NCBI GenBank assembly: GCA_021646405.1
Contig: SOER01000005.1
Coordinates: forward strand, 82,305-146,304
Direction of reading: 5' to 3'
From: Candidatus Loosdrechtia aerotolerans
Lineage (GTDB): Bacteria > Planctomycetota > Brocadiia > Brocadiales > Brocadiaceae
DNA length: 64,000 nucleotides
Below the pieces are notes generated by a model. That model saw only the letters and a program-made list of their open reading frames with translations. It was not told the DNA's origin and searched no databases. Below, piece by piece: positions 1 to 9,603 of the stretch. A program made the position numbers and the translations under genes. Every line of letters starts with the position of its first letter. Positions within the stretch are counted from its first letter, which is position 1.

Positions 1-21
1 CTATTCGCATCAGCCAGGTCT

Positions 22-477
22 CTACTCGGTCTTTATTGGTATCTGTTTTGGTCTTGCTGCCTCTTTCTTTTCCATGGTAATTTCAAGTACGCCATTTCTA
101 TATTCTGCATTTACCCTGTCTGGATTCACTGAACTCGGAAGATCAATGGTACGTGAGAATTTTCCATAGCGCCTTTCTATGCAATAATAGTTTTTTCCTT
201 TTTCTTCTTTTTCCTCTTTCTTCTCACCATTGAGCATGAGTGTATTTCCCTGGACTGAGATATTTATATCATGCGGATCAATCCCCGGCAGTTCTGCCTT
301 TACAAAGATCTTATCATCTGACTCTGACAAGTCTACCGGAGGAGCCCATGTGCCAGCTTCTATAGCACCAGGTTCCATATCCCATTCCCTGAAGAAACGA
401 TCAATCATCCGGTTCATTTCATCCTGAAGCGAAGAAATGGTTGGTAAACGTGACCACCTAGCAAGTTGTCGTGCCAT
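22..477 (-). CDS. Hsp20/alpha-crystallin small heat shock protein
   Basis: A 151-residue protein with the length and layout of bacterial small heat shock proteins: a short N-terminal arm, an alpha-crystallin domain from about residue 45, and a short C-terminal tail. Family marks are visible: an ELPG motif after the first strand, an ERRYGKFSR segment, and the closing RNGVLEITM strand. The family forms large oligomers that hold unfolding proteins for refolding by other chaperones in the cytoplasm. A GAAAGGAG ribosome site lies just before the ATG. The tail ends in IPIKTE, close to the I-x-I dimer-binding motif. The gene stands alone, and I could not see a CIRCE element or a clear heat-shock promoter upstream. 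Confidence 0.95.
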   Translation of the reverse strand: MARQLARWSRLPTISSLQDEMNRMIDRFFREWDMEPGAIEAGTWAPPVDLSESDDKIFVKAELPGIDPHDINISVQGNTLMLNGEKKEEKEEKGKNYYCIERRYGKFSRTIDLPSSVNPDRVNAEYRNGVLEITMEKKEAARPKQIPIKTE

Positions 478-630
478 GTGTATCTCCTTTCAAAGTAAAA
501 AGTACAACGCAAATATTCAATAGAACACAACTTATGTTATGGAAATTTCTTGTAAGACTGATATATCATACTATTAAAGTTACCATGGGGTATGGTACAG
601 AGAAATCTCCTTTTCCCTCCCCCTTACTCC

Positions 631-910
631 CATATGCATCAAGCTAAGCTTTAGTAACTTACTCGCCTGTTGCTGGCCTGTTCCCAAACCATGCGCTGGG
701 CCTGCCTCTTCCTCTTGTTCCCAAACTCTGTTTGGGAACACAATGGGCATCGAAACTCTGTTTCGAGGATGAAACACGAAACAGAGTTTCGCTAAAGGTG
801 TTCCCAAACAGAGTTTGGGAACAAGCCGGTAGTAGCCCAACAAGCCAGTGGCAGGCCAAGCAGAGACGCAAGATTTTGCGTTTCTACTAAGACTTAGCTT
901 GATGCATATG
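631..910. repeat. Dispersed palindromic element, copy 1 (MITE-like)
   Basis: The outer ends are inverted: catatgcatcaagctaag at the left and its complement at the right (885-910). Inside (711-830) are nested palindromes built on gttcccaaac/gtttgggaac and gaaactctgtttcg. Related copies lie at 28031-28240 and 41939-42240. There is no coding capacity, so this looks like a non-autonomous mobile element. Of the gene-free stretch 478-1386, I see only this element and the repeat at 1125-1250. Confidence 0.75.
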
Positions 911-1124
911 CCCTTACTCTCCCTCCAGAGGGGGACAGCCTCCTTGCGGATGCGATAAGTTCGCTGATTTTTGTCATCATAGGGGAAAGCATTTACTCAG
1001 GGCAATCAGAGAAAAAGCCTTTTGGGCTTTGGGAAAAATACAATAAGGTATCTTCAGCCCCATGCATGCACCTGTCCCCTCTGGCTCATCCTTGCCCACA
1101 TATTTTCAACCCGATAACTGGATA

Positions 1125-1250
1125 TGAAGCACGAAATCCGAAACAAATTCCAAAATACAAAATTCCAATGGAAAAAACCGTGTTTTGAACATTTGAAAAT
1201 TGAAATTGAGAATTTGTTTCGTATTTCGTGTTTAGCATTTCGGATTTCAC
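1125..1250. repeat. Dispersed inverted repeat, FRIS-type
   Basis: Two arms, cgaaatccgaaacaaattc (1132-1150) and its imperfect complement near 1211-1249, flank a centre rich in attccaaaatacaaaattcc. Translated, it gives the low-information string FRISCLAFRIS, which is not a real protein. Related sequence occurs at 54053-54150 and, in frame, inside the SBBP gene near 15018-15122. Confidence 0.7.
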
Positions 1251-1386
1251 TATCGAAGGGGGAGGGATCTTTTCTCTTTATCTCCTCTCCCACGTATGAG
1301 ATTGTCTCAACAACTGCATTCTTTACAAGAAATTCCACAACCTGGCAGGGAACTTCAAATACAACTTCCGAATCTTCAAAATATCT

Positions 1387-2343
1387 TTATATATGGTTAA
1401 TCGTCTTCTGAAATTGCTCGCGGATCTCGTTTAAGATTTTCATACCGCCATTTTCCAGCATTCTCTGGGCAAGCTCATCCCCTGTCTTTTCAGCTTGACT
1501 GACAGAGCCACTCTGTCTATCCCGTACAGCCTTTACACCGTCCACAGAACAGATAATTGCCTCAAGATGTACATCATCCCCCTGTATGTGGGCATAAGCC
1601 CCTATGGGAACCTGACAACCACCTTCAAGCCTTGCTAATAAGGCCCGTTCTGCTTCTACGGCAATTCTTGTCTGTGGATCATTCATACCTGAGATAATTT
1701 TCTCAATTCGGGGATCATTTTTCCGTATTTCAATACACAACGAACCCTGCCCTACGGCGGGCAGCATTATATCAGAAGGTATGACTTGACTGATTTGACC
1801 CGGATAATTCATTCTCAGCAATCCGGCATGGGCCAGGATAATGCCCTCCATATCTGCAGTCTCGAGCTTTCTCAGCCGGGTATCCAGATTGCCGCGCAGA
1901 TCAAGGATCCTGAGATCCGGTCTAAATGCCATCAACTGCGCCCTTCTCCGGAGACTGCTGGTACCAATCCGTGCGCCATGCGGTAAGTTTTCCAGAGTAG
2001 CATTGTTGCTACTAATAAGTACGTCGCGGGGATCTTCACGCCTGGGCGTTGCACCGATGATTAACTCCTCATGAATCTCCGTTGGCACATCTTTGGCGCT
2101 ATGAACAGCAATATCGATCTTCTTGTCAATGAGGGCAACTTCCAATTCCTTGGTGAACAGACCGACTCCACCTAAACGTGATAAGGGGGCATCAGTGATT
2201 TTATCACCTTTTGTCGTTATTTTTTCAACACGAAATTCATATCCAGGATTTAATCGTTTTAGTTCAGATATAACCCAATTCGTCTGGATTAAAGCGAGTT
2301 TACTCCCTCTGGAACCAACGACGATCTGTTTTTCATTTACCAA
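1387..2343 (-). CDS. hemC: Hydroxymethylbilane synthase (porphobilinogen deaminase)
   Basis: At 318 residues this is full length for the family. It joins four porphobilinogen molecules into hydroxymethylbilane in the tetrapyrrole pathway, which feeds heme synthesis. Conserved features are the N-terminal SRGSKLAL stretch, the catalytic aspartate in HSAKDVPTE (D85), the substrate-binding RIGTSSLRR segment, and the cysteine that carries the dipyrromethane cofactor in LEGGCQVPIG (C243). It is divergent from dsbD, with 244 bp of AT-rich shared upstream DNA. No other heme gene is adjacent. A heavy heme demand would fit the ResB/CcsA genes in this window. Confidence 0.97.
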   Translation of the reverse strand: MVNEKQIVVGSRGSKLALIQTNWVISELKRLNPGYEFRVEKITTKGDKITDAPLSRLGGVGLFTKELEVALIDKKIDIAVHSAKDVPTEIHEELIIGATPRREDPRDVLISSNNATLENLPHGARIGTSSLRRRAQLMAFRPDLRILDLRGNLDTRLRKLETADMEGIILAHAGLLRMNYPGQISQVIPSDIMLPAVGQGSLCIEIRKNDPRIEKIISGMNDPQTRIAVEAERALLARLEGGCQVPIGAYAHIQGDDVHLEAIICSVDGVKAVRDRQSGSVSQAEKTGDELAQRMLENGGMKILNEIREQFQKTINHI

Positions 2344-2587
2344 TGCTTGTCCTCTCCAATTTTATAATATTATTACATACTTATAAATCTATTCAAATAA
2401 AGTTTTTTATCATAACACAATCTATAAAATGTGTCAAACTAAATGAAACTATTGAAATTTTAAATATTCCACTAGGTTTATGGCAGGTTTTTATGGTAAG
2501 ATTTTCAGTAAGAATTGATTTTCATTATTTCTCATACTATCGGTTTTATTTTCCCTGGAATAAAAATTTGACAGGAGAATATCTTCT

Positions 2588-4426
2588 ATGAAAATAAGCT
2601 GTTGTCTCAGAACATATATTCTTACTGCCTTCATACTACTTTTATTCCCATTCCTGGCATTCGGAGAAACCTCTCTTTTTACCTTACGTGTAACGAGCTT
2701 AAAAGACCACATTTCTGCCGGTGATACTCTGCCCATTATTGTTACTATCACCATTCCTCCGGAACATTATATTTATAAAGACCAGATTACGGTAGAGAGC
2801 GGGGATCCTGCACAATTTACCGTGATATCGACGGAGCTTCCTCCTGAGAAGGTCAAGCATGATCCATTCCTGGAAGAAGAAGTGGCAATTTACGAAGAGC
2901 GTGTGGAGATAAAATCGCTCCTTCAAACATCACAGTACCTTCCTGCTGACATCTACAATCTGGAGATTAAGGTACATTACCAGGGGTGTTCAAAGGTAAT
3001 TTGTTATGCCCCTAAAACTGAAACCCTTGCAGTTCCGGTACGCATAGGACCACCCGTAAAAGGGGAACCACCGGCAAGAGAAGAATCTGCCCCATTGGGA
3101 GAAAAGCCAGGCCCAATTCCGGTACCTGAAAAATCAGAGGAAGCAAGCACCTTCCAAAAAACACTTGAGACGAAAGGCATCCTTATCACAATAATCCTTA
3201 TCTTCCTGGCAGGTGTTGGTTTAAGCTTTACTCCGTGCATATACCCCATGATACCCATTACTATAGCAGTAATTGGCGGACAAGCGGCAGGGGATCAGGT
3301 CAGAAGGCCATTTACCGCATTCCTCCTCTCATTAGTTTATGTCCTTGGTATTTCTATCGTTTATTCAACCCTGGGTGTCATTGCGGCCTCTACAGGAGAA
3401 TTATTTGGCTCTGCATTACAAAACCCATGGGTCATAGGATTTATCGCAGCAATATTTATAGCACTTGCCCTCAGTATGTTTGGCGTATATACCCTGCAAG
3501 TTCCGTCCTTTATTTCTGACCGGCTGGGAGCAAAGAGGGGGAAAGGGTTCATGGGGATATTTATTATGGGATTAATTTCAGGAATCATTGCCTCCCCCTG
3601 TATCGGTCCTGTCCTTGCCAGTTTGTTGGTCTATATTGCTACTACAGGAAACAGGTTTCTGGGGTTCTGGATGCTTTTTATCTTTGCATGGGGACTTGGC
3701 ATGCCCCTGCTCATTTTAGGAACCTTCTCCGGCGCCATAAAGGCCTTACCAAAGTCAGGAAAGTGGATGGTAACAGTCGAAAGGATATTTGGATTCCTCT
3801 TAATTGGAGCTGCCCTTTACTACTTAAGGATTATCATACCAAAAGATGTTTTTGTTGTTCTCCTGGGAATATTCCTGATTGTCATTGCGGTATTCTCAGG
3901 TGGTTTCGATATCCTGACTCACAGGAGTTCTTACTTCCAGCGCGCAAAGAAGGCCTTCGGCATTACAGCATTCATCTTCGGTGCCTATTTCCTCGTGGGA
4001 CATCTTATGATCAAAGGATTGATTTTGCCAGCATTCTCACCCACACCTCCTTCATCGGCTGTATCACCACAGGAAGATATCCGTTGGATAACAGACAAGG
4101 AAGAGGGCATGAGAAAGGCCAGGGCTGAAAATAAGGTAGCAATGATCGATTTTTGGGCGGAGTGGTGTGCAGCATGTATTGAAATGGATAAGATTACCTA
4201 TAAAGACTCGGCGGTTATTCAGGAACTACAGAGGTTTGTGAATATCAAGATTGACTGTACCAATCTCAATGACCCCGGAATCAAACAATTATGGGCTACC
4301 TACGGTGTTGTCGGTTTACCTACCGTTGTGTTTATCAACAGAGATGGAACAATTGCAGAGGACAAGACAGTCACAGGGTTTATGAATCCCAGGAAATTTT
4401 TGACTATCCTCCGGAGTTTTGAGTAG
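2588..4426 (+). CDS. dsbD: Thiol:disulfide interchange protein DsbD
   Basis: 612 residues with the full three-part DsbD layout. A signal peptide precedes a periplasmic alpha domain with the cysteine pair C134/C139. A polytopic membrane domain follows, with FTPCIYP (C217) and SPCIGP (C338), and then a C-terminal thioredoxin domain with WCAAC (C527/C530). The family carries electrons from cytoplasmic thioredoxin across the inner membrane to periplasmic thiol proteins, including those of cytochrome c maturation. An aggag ribosome site lies about nine bases before the ATG. The gene converges with plsY, with only four bases between the stops. It fits the ResB/CcsA system at 58-61 kb, which needs reduced heme-binding cysteines. 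Confidence 0.96.
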   Translation: MKISCCLRTYILTAFILLLFPFLAFGETSLFTLRVTSLKDHISAGDTLPIIVTITIPPEHYIYKDQITVESGDPAQFTVISTELPPEKVKHDPFLEEEVAIYEERVEIKSLLQTSQYLPADIYNLEIKVHYQGCSKVICYAPKTETLAVPVRIGPPVKGEPPAREESAPLGEKPGPIPVPEKSEEASTFQKTLETKGILITIILIFLAGVGLSFTPCIYPMIPITIAVIGGQAAGDQVRRPFTAFLLSLVYVLGISIVYSTLGVIAASTGELFGSALQNPWVIGFIAAIFIALALSMFGVYTLQVPSFISDRLGAKRGKGFMGIFIMGLISGIIASPCIGPVLASLLVYIATTGNRFLGFWMLFIFAWGLGMPLLILGTFSGAIKALPKSGKWMVTVERIFGFLLIGAALYYLRIIIPKDVFVVLLGIFLIVIAVFSGGFDILTHRSSYFQRAKKAFGITAFIFGAYFLVGHLMIKGLILPAFSPTPPSSAVSPQEDIRWITDKEEGMRKARAENKVAMIDFWAEWCAACIEMDKITYKDSAVIQELQRFVNIKIDCTNLNDPGIKQLWATYGVVGLPTVVFINRDGTIAEDKTVTGFMNPRKFLTILRSFE

Positions 4427-4430
4427 TACC

Positions 4431-5045
4431 CTATGATCCTACTTTATTTTCTGTACCATTTATTATTCTCTTAATATTTGTTTTATGACGAACAACAAGA
4501 AGGACAGAAATGAACATGGAAAATAACGTTAAGTAAAGCCCGTTACCGAAAGGATCTTTACTCAATGTTATTAAACATACAACTAACGATACTGAGGCAA
4601 GCATAGAGCCCAGGGATATATAACGGGAAAGAGCAACTGTCAATACCCATACTCCTGCAGAGATAAAGAGCGATAAAGGGGCTAACCATAAAAATACACC
4701 ACAACCGGTTGCGGCAGCTTTTCCCCCCTTAAAACGGAGGAAGACGGGAAATGTATGACCGCATATTGCTCCTAACCCGCACAATATCAACAACAGATTA
4801 TGTCCATACCCGGAAACTAGCCGGTCAAAAAGAAAGACCGGCAGAAAACCCTTTACCATATCCAGGATAAATACAATAATACCATAGGGCCTGCCAACTA
4901 CCCTTCCAACATTTGTTGCACCCGGATTACCACTGCCATGCTGTCTGATATCAATACCTTTTACCCCTTTGGCTATCAGGAATCCAAAGGGAATACTACC
5001 AATACAATACGAAATAATTGGCCCAATAATATTCTGTATTATCAC
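4431..5045 (-). CDS. plsY: Glycerol-3-phosphate acyltransferase PlsY
   Basis: An integral membrane acyltransferase that moves the acyl group of acyl-phosphate to glycerol-3-phosphate, the first step of phospholipid synthesis. The conserved loop with SIPFG, the GSGNPGATNVGR motif and the FKGGKAAATGCG motif are all visible among several hydrophobic segments. I chose the GTG at 5045 (204 residues) because GAAGGGG lies just before it and the protein then begins directly with the first membrane helix. An upstream ATG at 5084 would add 13 residues and overlap the end of the kinase gene. It probably shares an operon with the upstream Kdo-kinase-like gene. Confidence 0.95.
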   Translation of the reverse strand: MIIQNIIGPIISYCIGSIPFGFLIAKGVKGIDIRQHGSGNPGATNVGRVVGRPYGIIVFILDMVKGFLPVFLFDRLVSGYGHNLLLILCGLGAICGHTFPVFLRFKGGKAAATGCGVFLWLAPLSLFISAGVWVLTVALSRYISLGSMLASVSLVVCLITLSKDPFGNGLYLTLFSMFISVLLVVRHKTNIKRIINGTENKVGS

Positions 5046-5059
5046 AGTTACCCCTTCTT

Positions 5060-5962
5060 TCAGAAAATACCGAAGATCCGCCACCAGAATTTATGAAAAG
5101 AATAGTACGACTGATACTGCCGAAGAAATCGCTTCCAATCTCTATGAACCACGGTATCACATGTCATATAATACTTAAGAAACCTGATCCTGTCAGCCTT
5201 AGATATCAGACTAACTTTTCGGCTAAAAGAACTATTATATGACGATCTTGAGAGCCAGAATACCTTTTCAATGAAACGATCAAGACGCTGTAAATTTTTC
5301 ATCCTTTGACGGAGTGTCAAACTCTCTGAAACAACTGATTTATCCAGGTCTATAATATAGGCATCGAATTCTCCGTTTTCACCCTCTTTTATAAGGATAT
5401 TCTTTAGGTGTAAGTCCGCATGGTAAATACCAATATCATGCATCTTTCTTATCAGTTTTATTAAAGCAAAAATAATAACTTTTTTCTGTTTTTGTATCTT
5501 TTCAAAAGGAGATTCCTTAAGGAATTGCATTATGTCAACAGCACCGGATATCTCTTTTGATATAAAATTTGCCCGGTAAAATACGCCCAGAAACATTCTT
5601 TTTGTAACAGCAATAACTTCAGCAGTGGGTACCCCTTTCTGAGAAGCAACCTCGTTTATACCTATATCAATTAAAGGCCGGTCTCCGTTCAAAAAAACAC
5701 CGCCAAACAGTTTTCCAAACAGTCCGCCATGCCGGTAATTCTTAATAATCAACCGTTCTGCATGGTTTTCCTTTAGAGGAACAGAGATGTAATTTCCTCT
5801 TCCGGACTTCATACCAGCGTTATCTCCGTATCTCTTATAAAGAGATTCTGTATCGCATAGTATGTGTTGTATACATTCCTGATACCCTTCTTTTACCAAT
5901 ACGGTTAGCTTACCTCTTTTAACTACCGAAAAAGATACTGGTATTTTTTGTTGATACAACAT
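5060..5962 (-). CDS. Lipopolysaccharide kinase-like protein (Kdo/WaaP family)
   Basis: A 300-residue protein kinase-fold enzyme. The catalytic loop HADLHLKN (H181, D183) and the metal-binding IIDLDKS (D206) match the Kdo kinase/WaaP family, with a candidate ATP-binding lysine in IIKNYRHGG. Such enzymes phosphorylate Kdo or heptose in the LPS inner core on the cytoplasmic side of the membrane. It lies upstream of plsY in the same direction and divergent from a heptosyltransferase, so a role in envelope glycolipid assembly is likely. The exact substrate cannot be read from the sequence. Confidence 0.85.
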   Translation of the reverse strand: MLYQQKIPVSFSVVKRGKLTVLVKEGYQECIQHILCDTESLYKRYGDNAGMKSGRGNYISVPLKENHAERLIIKNYRHGGLFGKLFGGVFLNGDRPLIDIGINEVASQKGVPTAEVIAVTKRMFLGVFYRANFISKEISGAVDIMQFLKESPFEKIQKQKKVIIFALIKLIRKMHDIGIYHADLHLKNILIKEGENGEFDAYIIDLDKSVVSESLTLRQRMKNLQRLDRFIEKVFWLSRSSYNSSFSRKVSLISKADRIRFLKYYMTCDTVVHRDWKRFLRQYQSYYSFHKFWWRIFGIF

Positions 5963-6128
5963 AATACTACCCTGTTATTAATAATATCCAATCAATACTT
6001 GGTCCTTCATTATATATAAGGAGACAGATCATTACAAACTTAATCAGAAATGTTATTGAAAACGGACTTCATACGGGTTATAGTATTATCTTAAGTCTTT
6101 AGAATAAACTCTGTTAAAGAATATTCCA

Positions 6129-7214
6129 TTGAAAAAGCACTTCAGTAATCCCAAAAACATCCTTGTTGTTCGTTTAGGCGCAATGGGTGACGTCGTCCAT
6201 GTTATCCCCGCCGTAAAAAATTTGAGGGCGGCATTTCCCTGCGCATATATTGCATGGCTCATAGAGGATAAACTAAAAGACCTGGCAGAAAGCATTCCGG
6301 AGATAGACGAGGTTATTGTCTTTCCCAGAAAGCAATGGCAGAACGATCTCAAACACCCCCGAAAATATGGTAAAATACTATCAGAACTACGGGTATTTTT
6401 ACAAAAATTACGGTATAAAAGGTACGACATCACACTGGATTTCCATGGTAATTTTAAAAGCGGATTATTGACGTTTTTAAGTAATGCAAAAACAAAGGTT
6501 GGCTTTTCAAAAGAATACTGTAAGGAATTTAACTTTATTTTTAGTAACAAACATATAACCCCACGTCAAAAAAAAATACACAGGGTTCATAAATATCAGA
6601 GCCTTGTACACGGCCTGGGAATTACCACATCTGATCAAAAACCCTCCTTTTCTATTCCGGATAGCGATCATCTGTACATCAATAATTTTATACAGCAGAA
6701 CAACCTTCATGAAAAGCCCATTGCAATAATCCATCCGGGCACAAGTGTATTTGGGAAATTTAAGCGCTGGCAATCTAAAAATTATGCCATTCTTGCAGAC
6801 CAATTAATACAGAAACTTCAATACTCAGTTATTTTTACATGGGGTCCTTCAGAATATACTATCGTAGAAGAAATTATGTCCCTTATGCACCAAAGGGCAA
6901 CGATCGCATGCAGAACATCATCGGCAAAGCAATTGATTGCATTATTACAACGGGCAGACCTTTTTATTGGCTGTGATACCGGCCCTACCCACATTGCCTC
7001 GTGTATGGGAATTCCAACGATTGCTCTTTTTGGTCCCAAGGACCCTGTGATTTATGCCCCCTATGGTGAAAATACGATAACTGTAAGGAAGGATATATCA
7101 TGCAGCCCGTGCGAGAGACGAACATGCAGCCATGTTACCTGTATAAATTCCATAATACCGGAAGATATATTTCGTGAGATTAGTAATTTACATTTAACTA
7201 GAAAAGAAATTTGA
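6129..7214 (+). CDS. Glycosyltransferase family 9 (heptosyltransferase)
   Basis: 361 residues with the GT9 fold. The N-terminal nucleotide-fold strand and loop ILVVRLGAMGDVV are intact, as are the mid-protein IIHPGTS loop and the C-terminal donor-binding motif GCDTGPTHIAS. The family adds ADP-heptose to the LPS inner core. The only start that keeps the first strand is the TTG at 6129; no strong ribosome site is visible. A cysteine cluster near the C-terminus (CSPCERRTCSHVTC) is common in GT9 proteins of uncertain acceptor. It is divergent from the Kdo-kinase-like gene and followed by a polyprenyl diphosphate synthase. Confidence 0.9.
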   Translation: MKKHFSNPKNILVVRLGAMGDVVHVIPAVKNLRAAFPCAYIAWLIEDKLKDLAESIPEIDEVIVFPRKQWQNDLKHPRKYGKILSELRVFLQKLRYKRYDITLDFHGNFKSGLLTFLSNAKTKVGFSKEYCKEFNFIFSNKHITPRQKKIHRVHKYQSLVHGLGITTSDQKPSFSIPDSDHLYINNFIQQNNLHEKPIAIIHPGTSVFGKFKRWQSKNYAILADQLIQKLQYSVIFTWGPSEYTIVEEIMSLMHQRATIACRTSSAKQLIALLQRADLFIGCDTGPTHIASCMGIPTIALFGPKDPVIYAPYGENTITVRKDISCSPCERRTCSHVTCINSIIPEDIFREISNLHLTRKEI

Positions 7215-7286
7215 CTTTTTCTCTATCGCTTGATATTATAACGCCTTATTATCTATACCAATATTTCAAGAAGGAGACTGTTAATT

Positions 7287-8258
7287 GTGGAAACTGTGGG
7301 TATATTCGGCTCAATTAAAGAATATATGGATGAGGTTGAGGCCCGATTCTATCAAGAACTGCAACCTGAAAACAATTCATTAGCAGAACTTATCTCACAT
7401 ATCAGCAAATATAAAGGGAAAAGGCTGCGTCCTGCTCTGGTTCTCTTATCAGGGAAATGTATCGGTGAAATACTACCTCAGCATATAGATCTTGCCGTTG
7501 TGGTAGAAATGGTACATACTGCTACCCTTGTCCATGATGATATTATTGATGAGGCCACGATGAGGAGGCATGTTGAAAGTGTTAATTCAAGGTGGGGAAG
7601 AGAGATATCTATCTTATTTGGTGATTATTTATTTTCCAGAGGATTTACGATACTTTCAGCACTCGATTCTCAGGTTGCAACCCTCCTGCTTTCACAAACC
7701 GTCAATGTGATGAGTGAAGGAGAAATAATCCAACTTCAAAGGCGATATGATATTGAGTTGAGCGAGAACGATTATTTTGATATCATTGAAAGGAAAACAG
7801 CCTCCCTCTGTGCTACGAGCTGTCGTTTGGGAGCGACGTTTGCGGGGGCAAACCGAAAGGTATCAGACCTGTTATACGCGTATGGTTTAAAGATCGGAAT
7901 TGCCTTTCAAATTGTAGATGATTGCCTTGATGTAATGGGGACAGAGGAAGAAATAGGAAAATCATTAAATACTGATATCCTGAAGGGAAAACTCACCCTG
8001 CCCCTGATCCGACTTGTTAATCAACTTTCCAAAAACAAGCTTGAAAATGCGCGTGATTTGATTTTTCAGCATGATGTGAAGGAAACGAAGAGTGCTATTA
8101 TTGAATTATTAACCGAACACGATGCAGTTGAATATGCCCTCAATACAGCGAGGGGTTACGTAAAGCAGGCACAGGAAGAGATAGCACCCCTTCCTGCCTC
8201 AAAATATAAAACCGCTCTCATGGATTTAGCTGATTGTATCGTTACAAGACGTAAATAA
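7287..8258 (+). CDS. Polyprenyl diphosphate synthase
   Basis: 323 residues, typical of medium- to long-chain trans-prenyltransferases (IspB/HepT type). The first aspartate-rich motif is HDDIIDEA (D84, D85, D88) and the second is VDDCLD (D211, D212, D215). The product is probably an octaprenyl- or heptaprenyl-class chain for quinones; the chain length cannot be read with confidence. The GTG start is supported by AAGGAG about twelve bases upstream. tatA follows after 19 bases, so the two are probably co-transcribed. Confidence 0.94.
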   Translation: METVGIFGSIKEYMDEVEARFYQELQPENNSLAELISHISKYKGKRLRPALVLLSGKCIGEILPQHIDLAVVVEMVHTATLVHDDIIDEATMRRHVESVNSRWGREISILFGDYLFSRGFTILSALDSQVATLLLSQTVNVMSEGEIIQLQRRYDIELSENDYFDIIERKTASLCATSCRLGATFAGANRKVSDLLYAYGLKIGIAFQIVDDCLDVMGTEEEIGKSLNTDILKGKLTLPLIRLVNQLSKNKLENARDLIFQHDVKETKSAIIELLTEHDAVEYALNTARGYVKQAQEEIAPLPASKYKTALMDLADCIVTRRK

Positions 8259-8277
8259 AAGATAGGAGTATGAATAT

Positions 8278-8487
8278 ATGTTTTCTATGCCTGGTGGTTG
8301 GGAATGGATCATAATCGGTGGTATTGTTTTCATTGTATTTGGGAAAAGACTACCGAACGTAATGAGATCGGTAGGAAAGAGTGTGGCAAGTTTTAAACAG
8401 GGTTTTAAGGGTGTCGAAGAAGAGATCAAAGAGGTGAAAGAAATAAAAAGTGATATCGATAGTATCACAAAAATAAAATTAAGTTAA
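8278..8487 (+). CDS. tatA: Sec-independent protein translocase subunit TatA/TatE
   Basis: A 69-residue protein with one short N-terminal membrane helix, the conserved FGKRLP hinge and an amphipathic, lysine/glutamate-rich tail. This is the layout of TatA, which polymerises to move folded proteins across the inner membrane. No tatC is adjacent, so the rest of the Tat machinery must be elsewhere. A TAGGAG ribosome site precedes the ATG. Confidence 0.93.
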   Translation: MFSMPGGWEWIIIGGIVFIVFGKRLPNVMRSVGKSVASFKQGFKGVEEEIKEVKEIKSDIDSITKIKLS

Positions 8488-8502
8488 AATGCCCATTTTC
8501 TT

Positions 8503-9306
8503 TTAACTTTTAATGTCTAATAAGTTAAACTTCATACCATCGCTGGCAGCAATGATTTTTAATCCGGTCTCTTTTGATAGCTCGTCAGCAATCACGTGTG
8601 GATGTGCTTTGACCATAGTCATACCAAAATGATTGAGAATTGTTACCCTGGGCTTCAGAGACATTACAATCTCCTTCACGTCCCGAATACTCAAATGATA
8701 TAACCATTTTTGCGTATCCTTATCTACCGTATAACGAACTACATTAACAACCAAAACATCCCCTTTATAATATTTCAATAAATCCGGGAAATAACGAGTA
8801 TCAACAATGACTGAAATGGTATACTTTGGAGTGAAAAAATTTATGCCATACGTCTCACTTGGGTGCTGGTGTCTCAAAGGGGTTTTAAAAGAAACAGTAT
8901 CCGACAGACTATACATTCCCCCTTCTTTCATAATTTCTATCCCTGCAATGTAGTCTCTTACATACTTAAATACAACCGGATCCTCTGTGAGCGCATCTTC
9001 AGGGGTGTAAAGAACCCCTCGTTTTTTATATCCTCCTTCAGTCATAGCTTCAATCATCACATTCACATCTGCAGCATGATCAAGGTGTCTGTGGGTAAGA
9101 ATAATGGCATCCAGTTTCATAGGGTCCATTTTTGGCCTGCTGGAAATGCACCGGACTAAACAACCGGGACCAGGATCCACCAGGACATTAAAACCATCTA
9201 AAGAAAACCACATCCCTCCTGAGGCACGCAGTTGTTTCGACACAACAATCCGGGCCCCGGCCGTGCCGAGGAACTTTATAAAATCAGTTTCTGTAGTATT
9301 CTTCAT
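8503..9306 (-). CDS. MBL-fold metallo-hydrolase
   Basis: 267 residues of the metallo-beta-lactamase fold. The zinc motif THRHLDHAAD (H72, H74, D76, H77) is clear, and a later NHFG histidine fits the family pattern. The N-terminal FLGTAGAR strand resembles the RNase Z/PhnP-like phosphodiesterase branch. The substrate is unknown. It converges with tatA, with 15 bases between the stops. Confidence 0.88.
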   Translation of the reverse strand: MKNTTETDFIKFLGTAGARIVVSKQLRASGGMWFSLDGFNVLVDPGPGCLVRCISSRPKMDPMKLDAIILTHRHLDHAADVNVMIEAMTEGGYKKRGVLYTPEDALTEDPVVFKYVRDYIAGIEIMKEGGMYSLSDTVSFKTPLRHQHPSETYGINFFTPKYTISVIVDTRYFPDLLKYYKGDVLVVNVVRYTVDKDTQKWLYHLSIRDVKEIVMSLKPRVTILNHFGMTMVKAHPHVIADELSKETGLKIIAASDGMKFNLLDIKS

Positions 9307-9493
9307 GCAAAAGATAATACCATGAATTTTTCAAACAGAGAAACAGAAAAACAGGATATTGATTATTTTTTCAACATATTTGCCTTTACAAGCGACTTGA
9401 TTAACTGTATATATGTAATTTTAAAATTCCTTAATATCGATGTTAAGTTCCGGAAGAGCAGTATATGCGGTACATAAGGTATGGGACGAAGTT

Positions 9494-9580
9494 AACATAT
9501 CGCGCTCCTCCGGAGTTCTGTTCTCATATTTCGTTTTCACGATTGTAGTTTACCCCTACGGGGTTATTTTTCAAAAACCC
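9494..9580. repeat. Dispersed element with gctcc/ggagc palindromes, copy 1
   Basis: Short palindrome around gctcctccggag followed by a conserved tail with cccctacggggttatttttcaaaaa. Related copies are at 16361-16528 and 62756-62890. The rest of the gene-free stretch 9307-9603 is AT-rich with nothing I can name. Confidence 0.6.
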
Positions 9581-9603
9581 TTTAAACAATAAAGAAAGGA
9601 CCT

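Noticed and set aside
580..871. Open frames of 70-87 residues
   Set aside because: They lie wholly inside the palindromic element and read its complementary arms.
1054..1411. Two overlapping open frames on opposite strands after hemC
   Set aside because: They arise from an inverted repeat and read as the low-information FRIS string; no ribosome site or family match.
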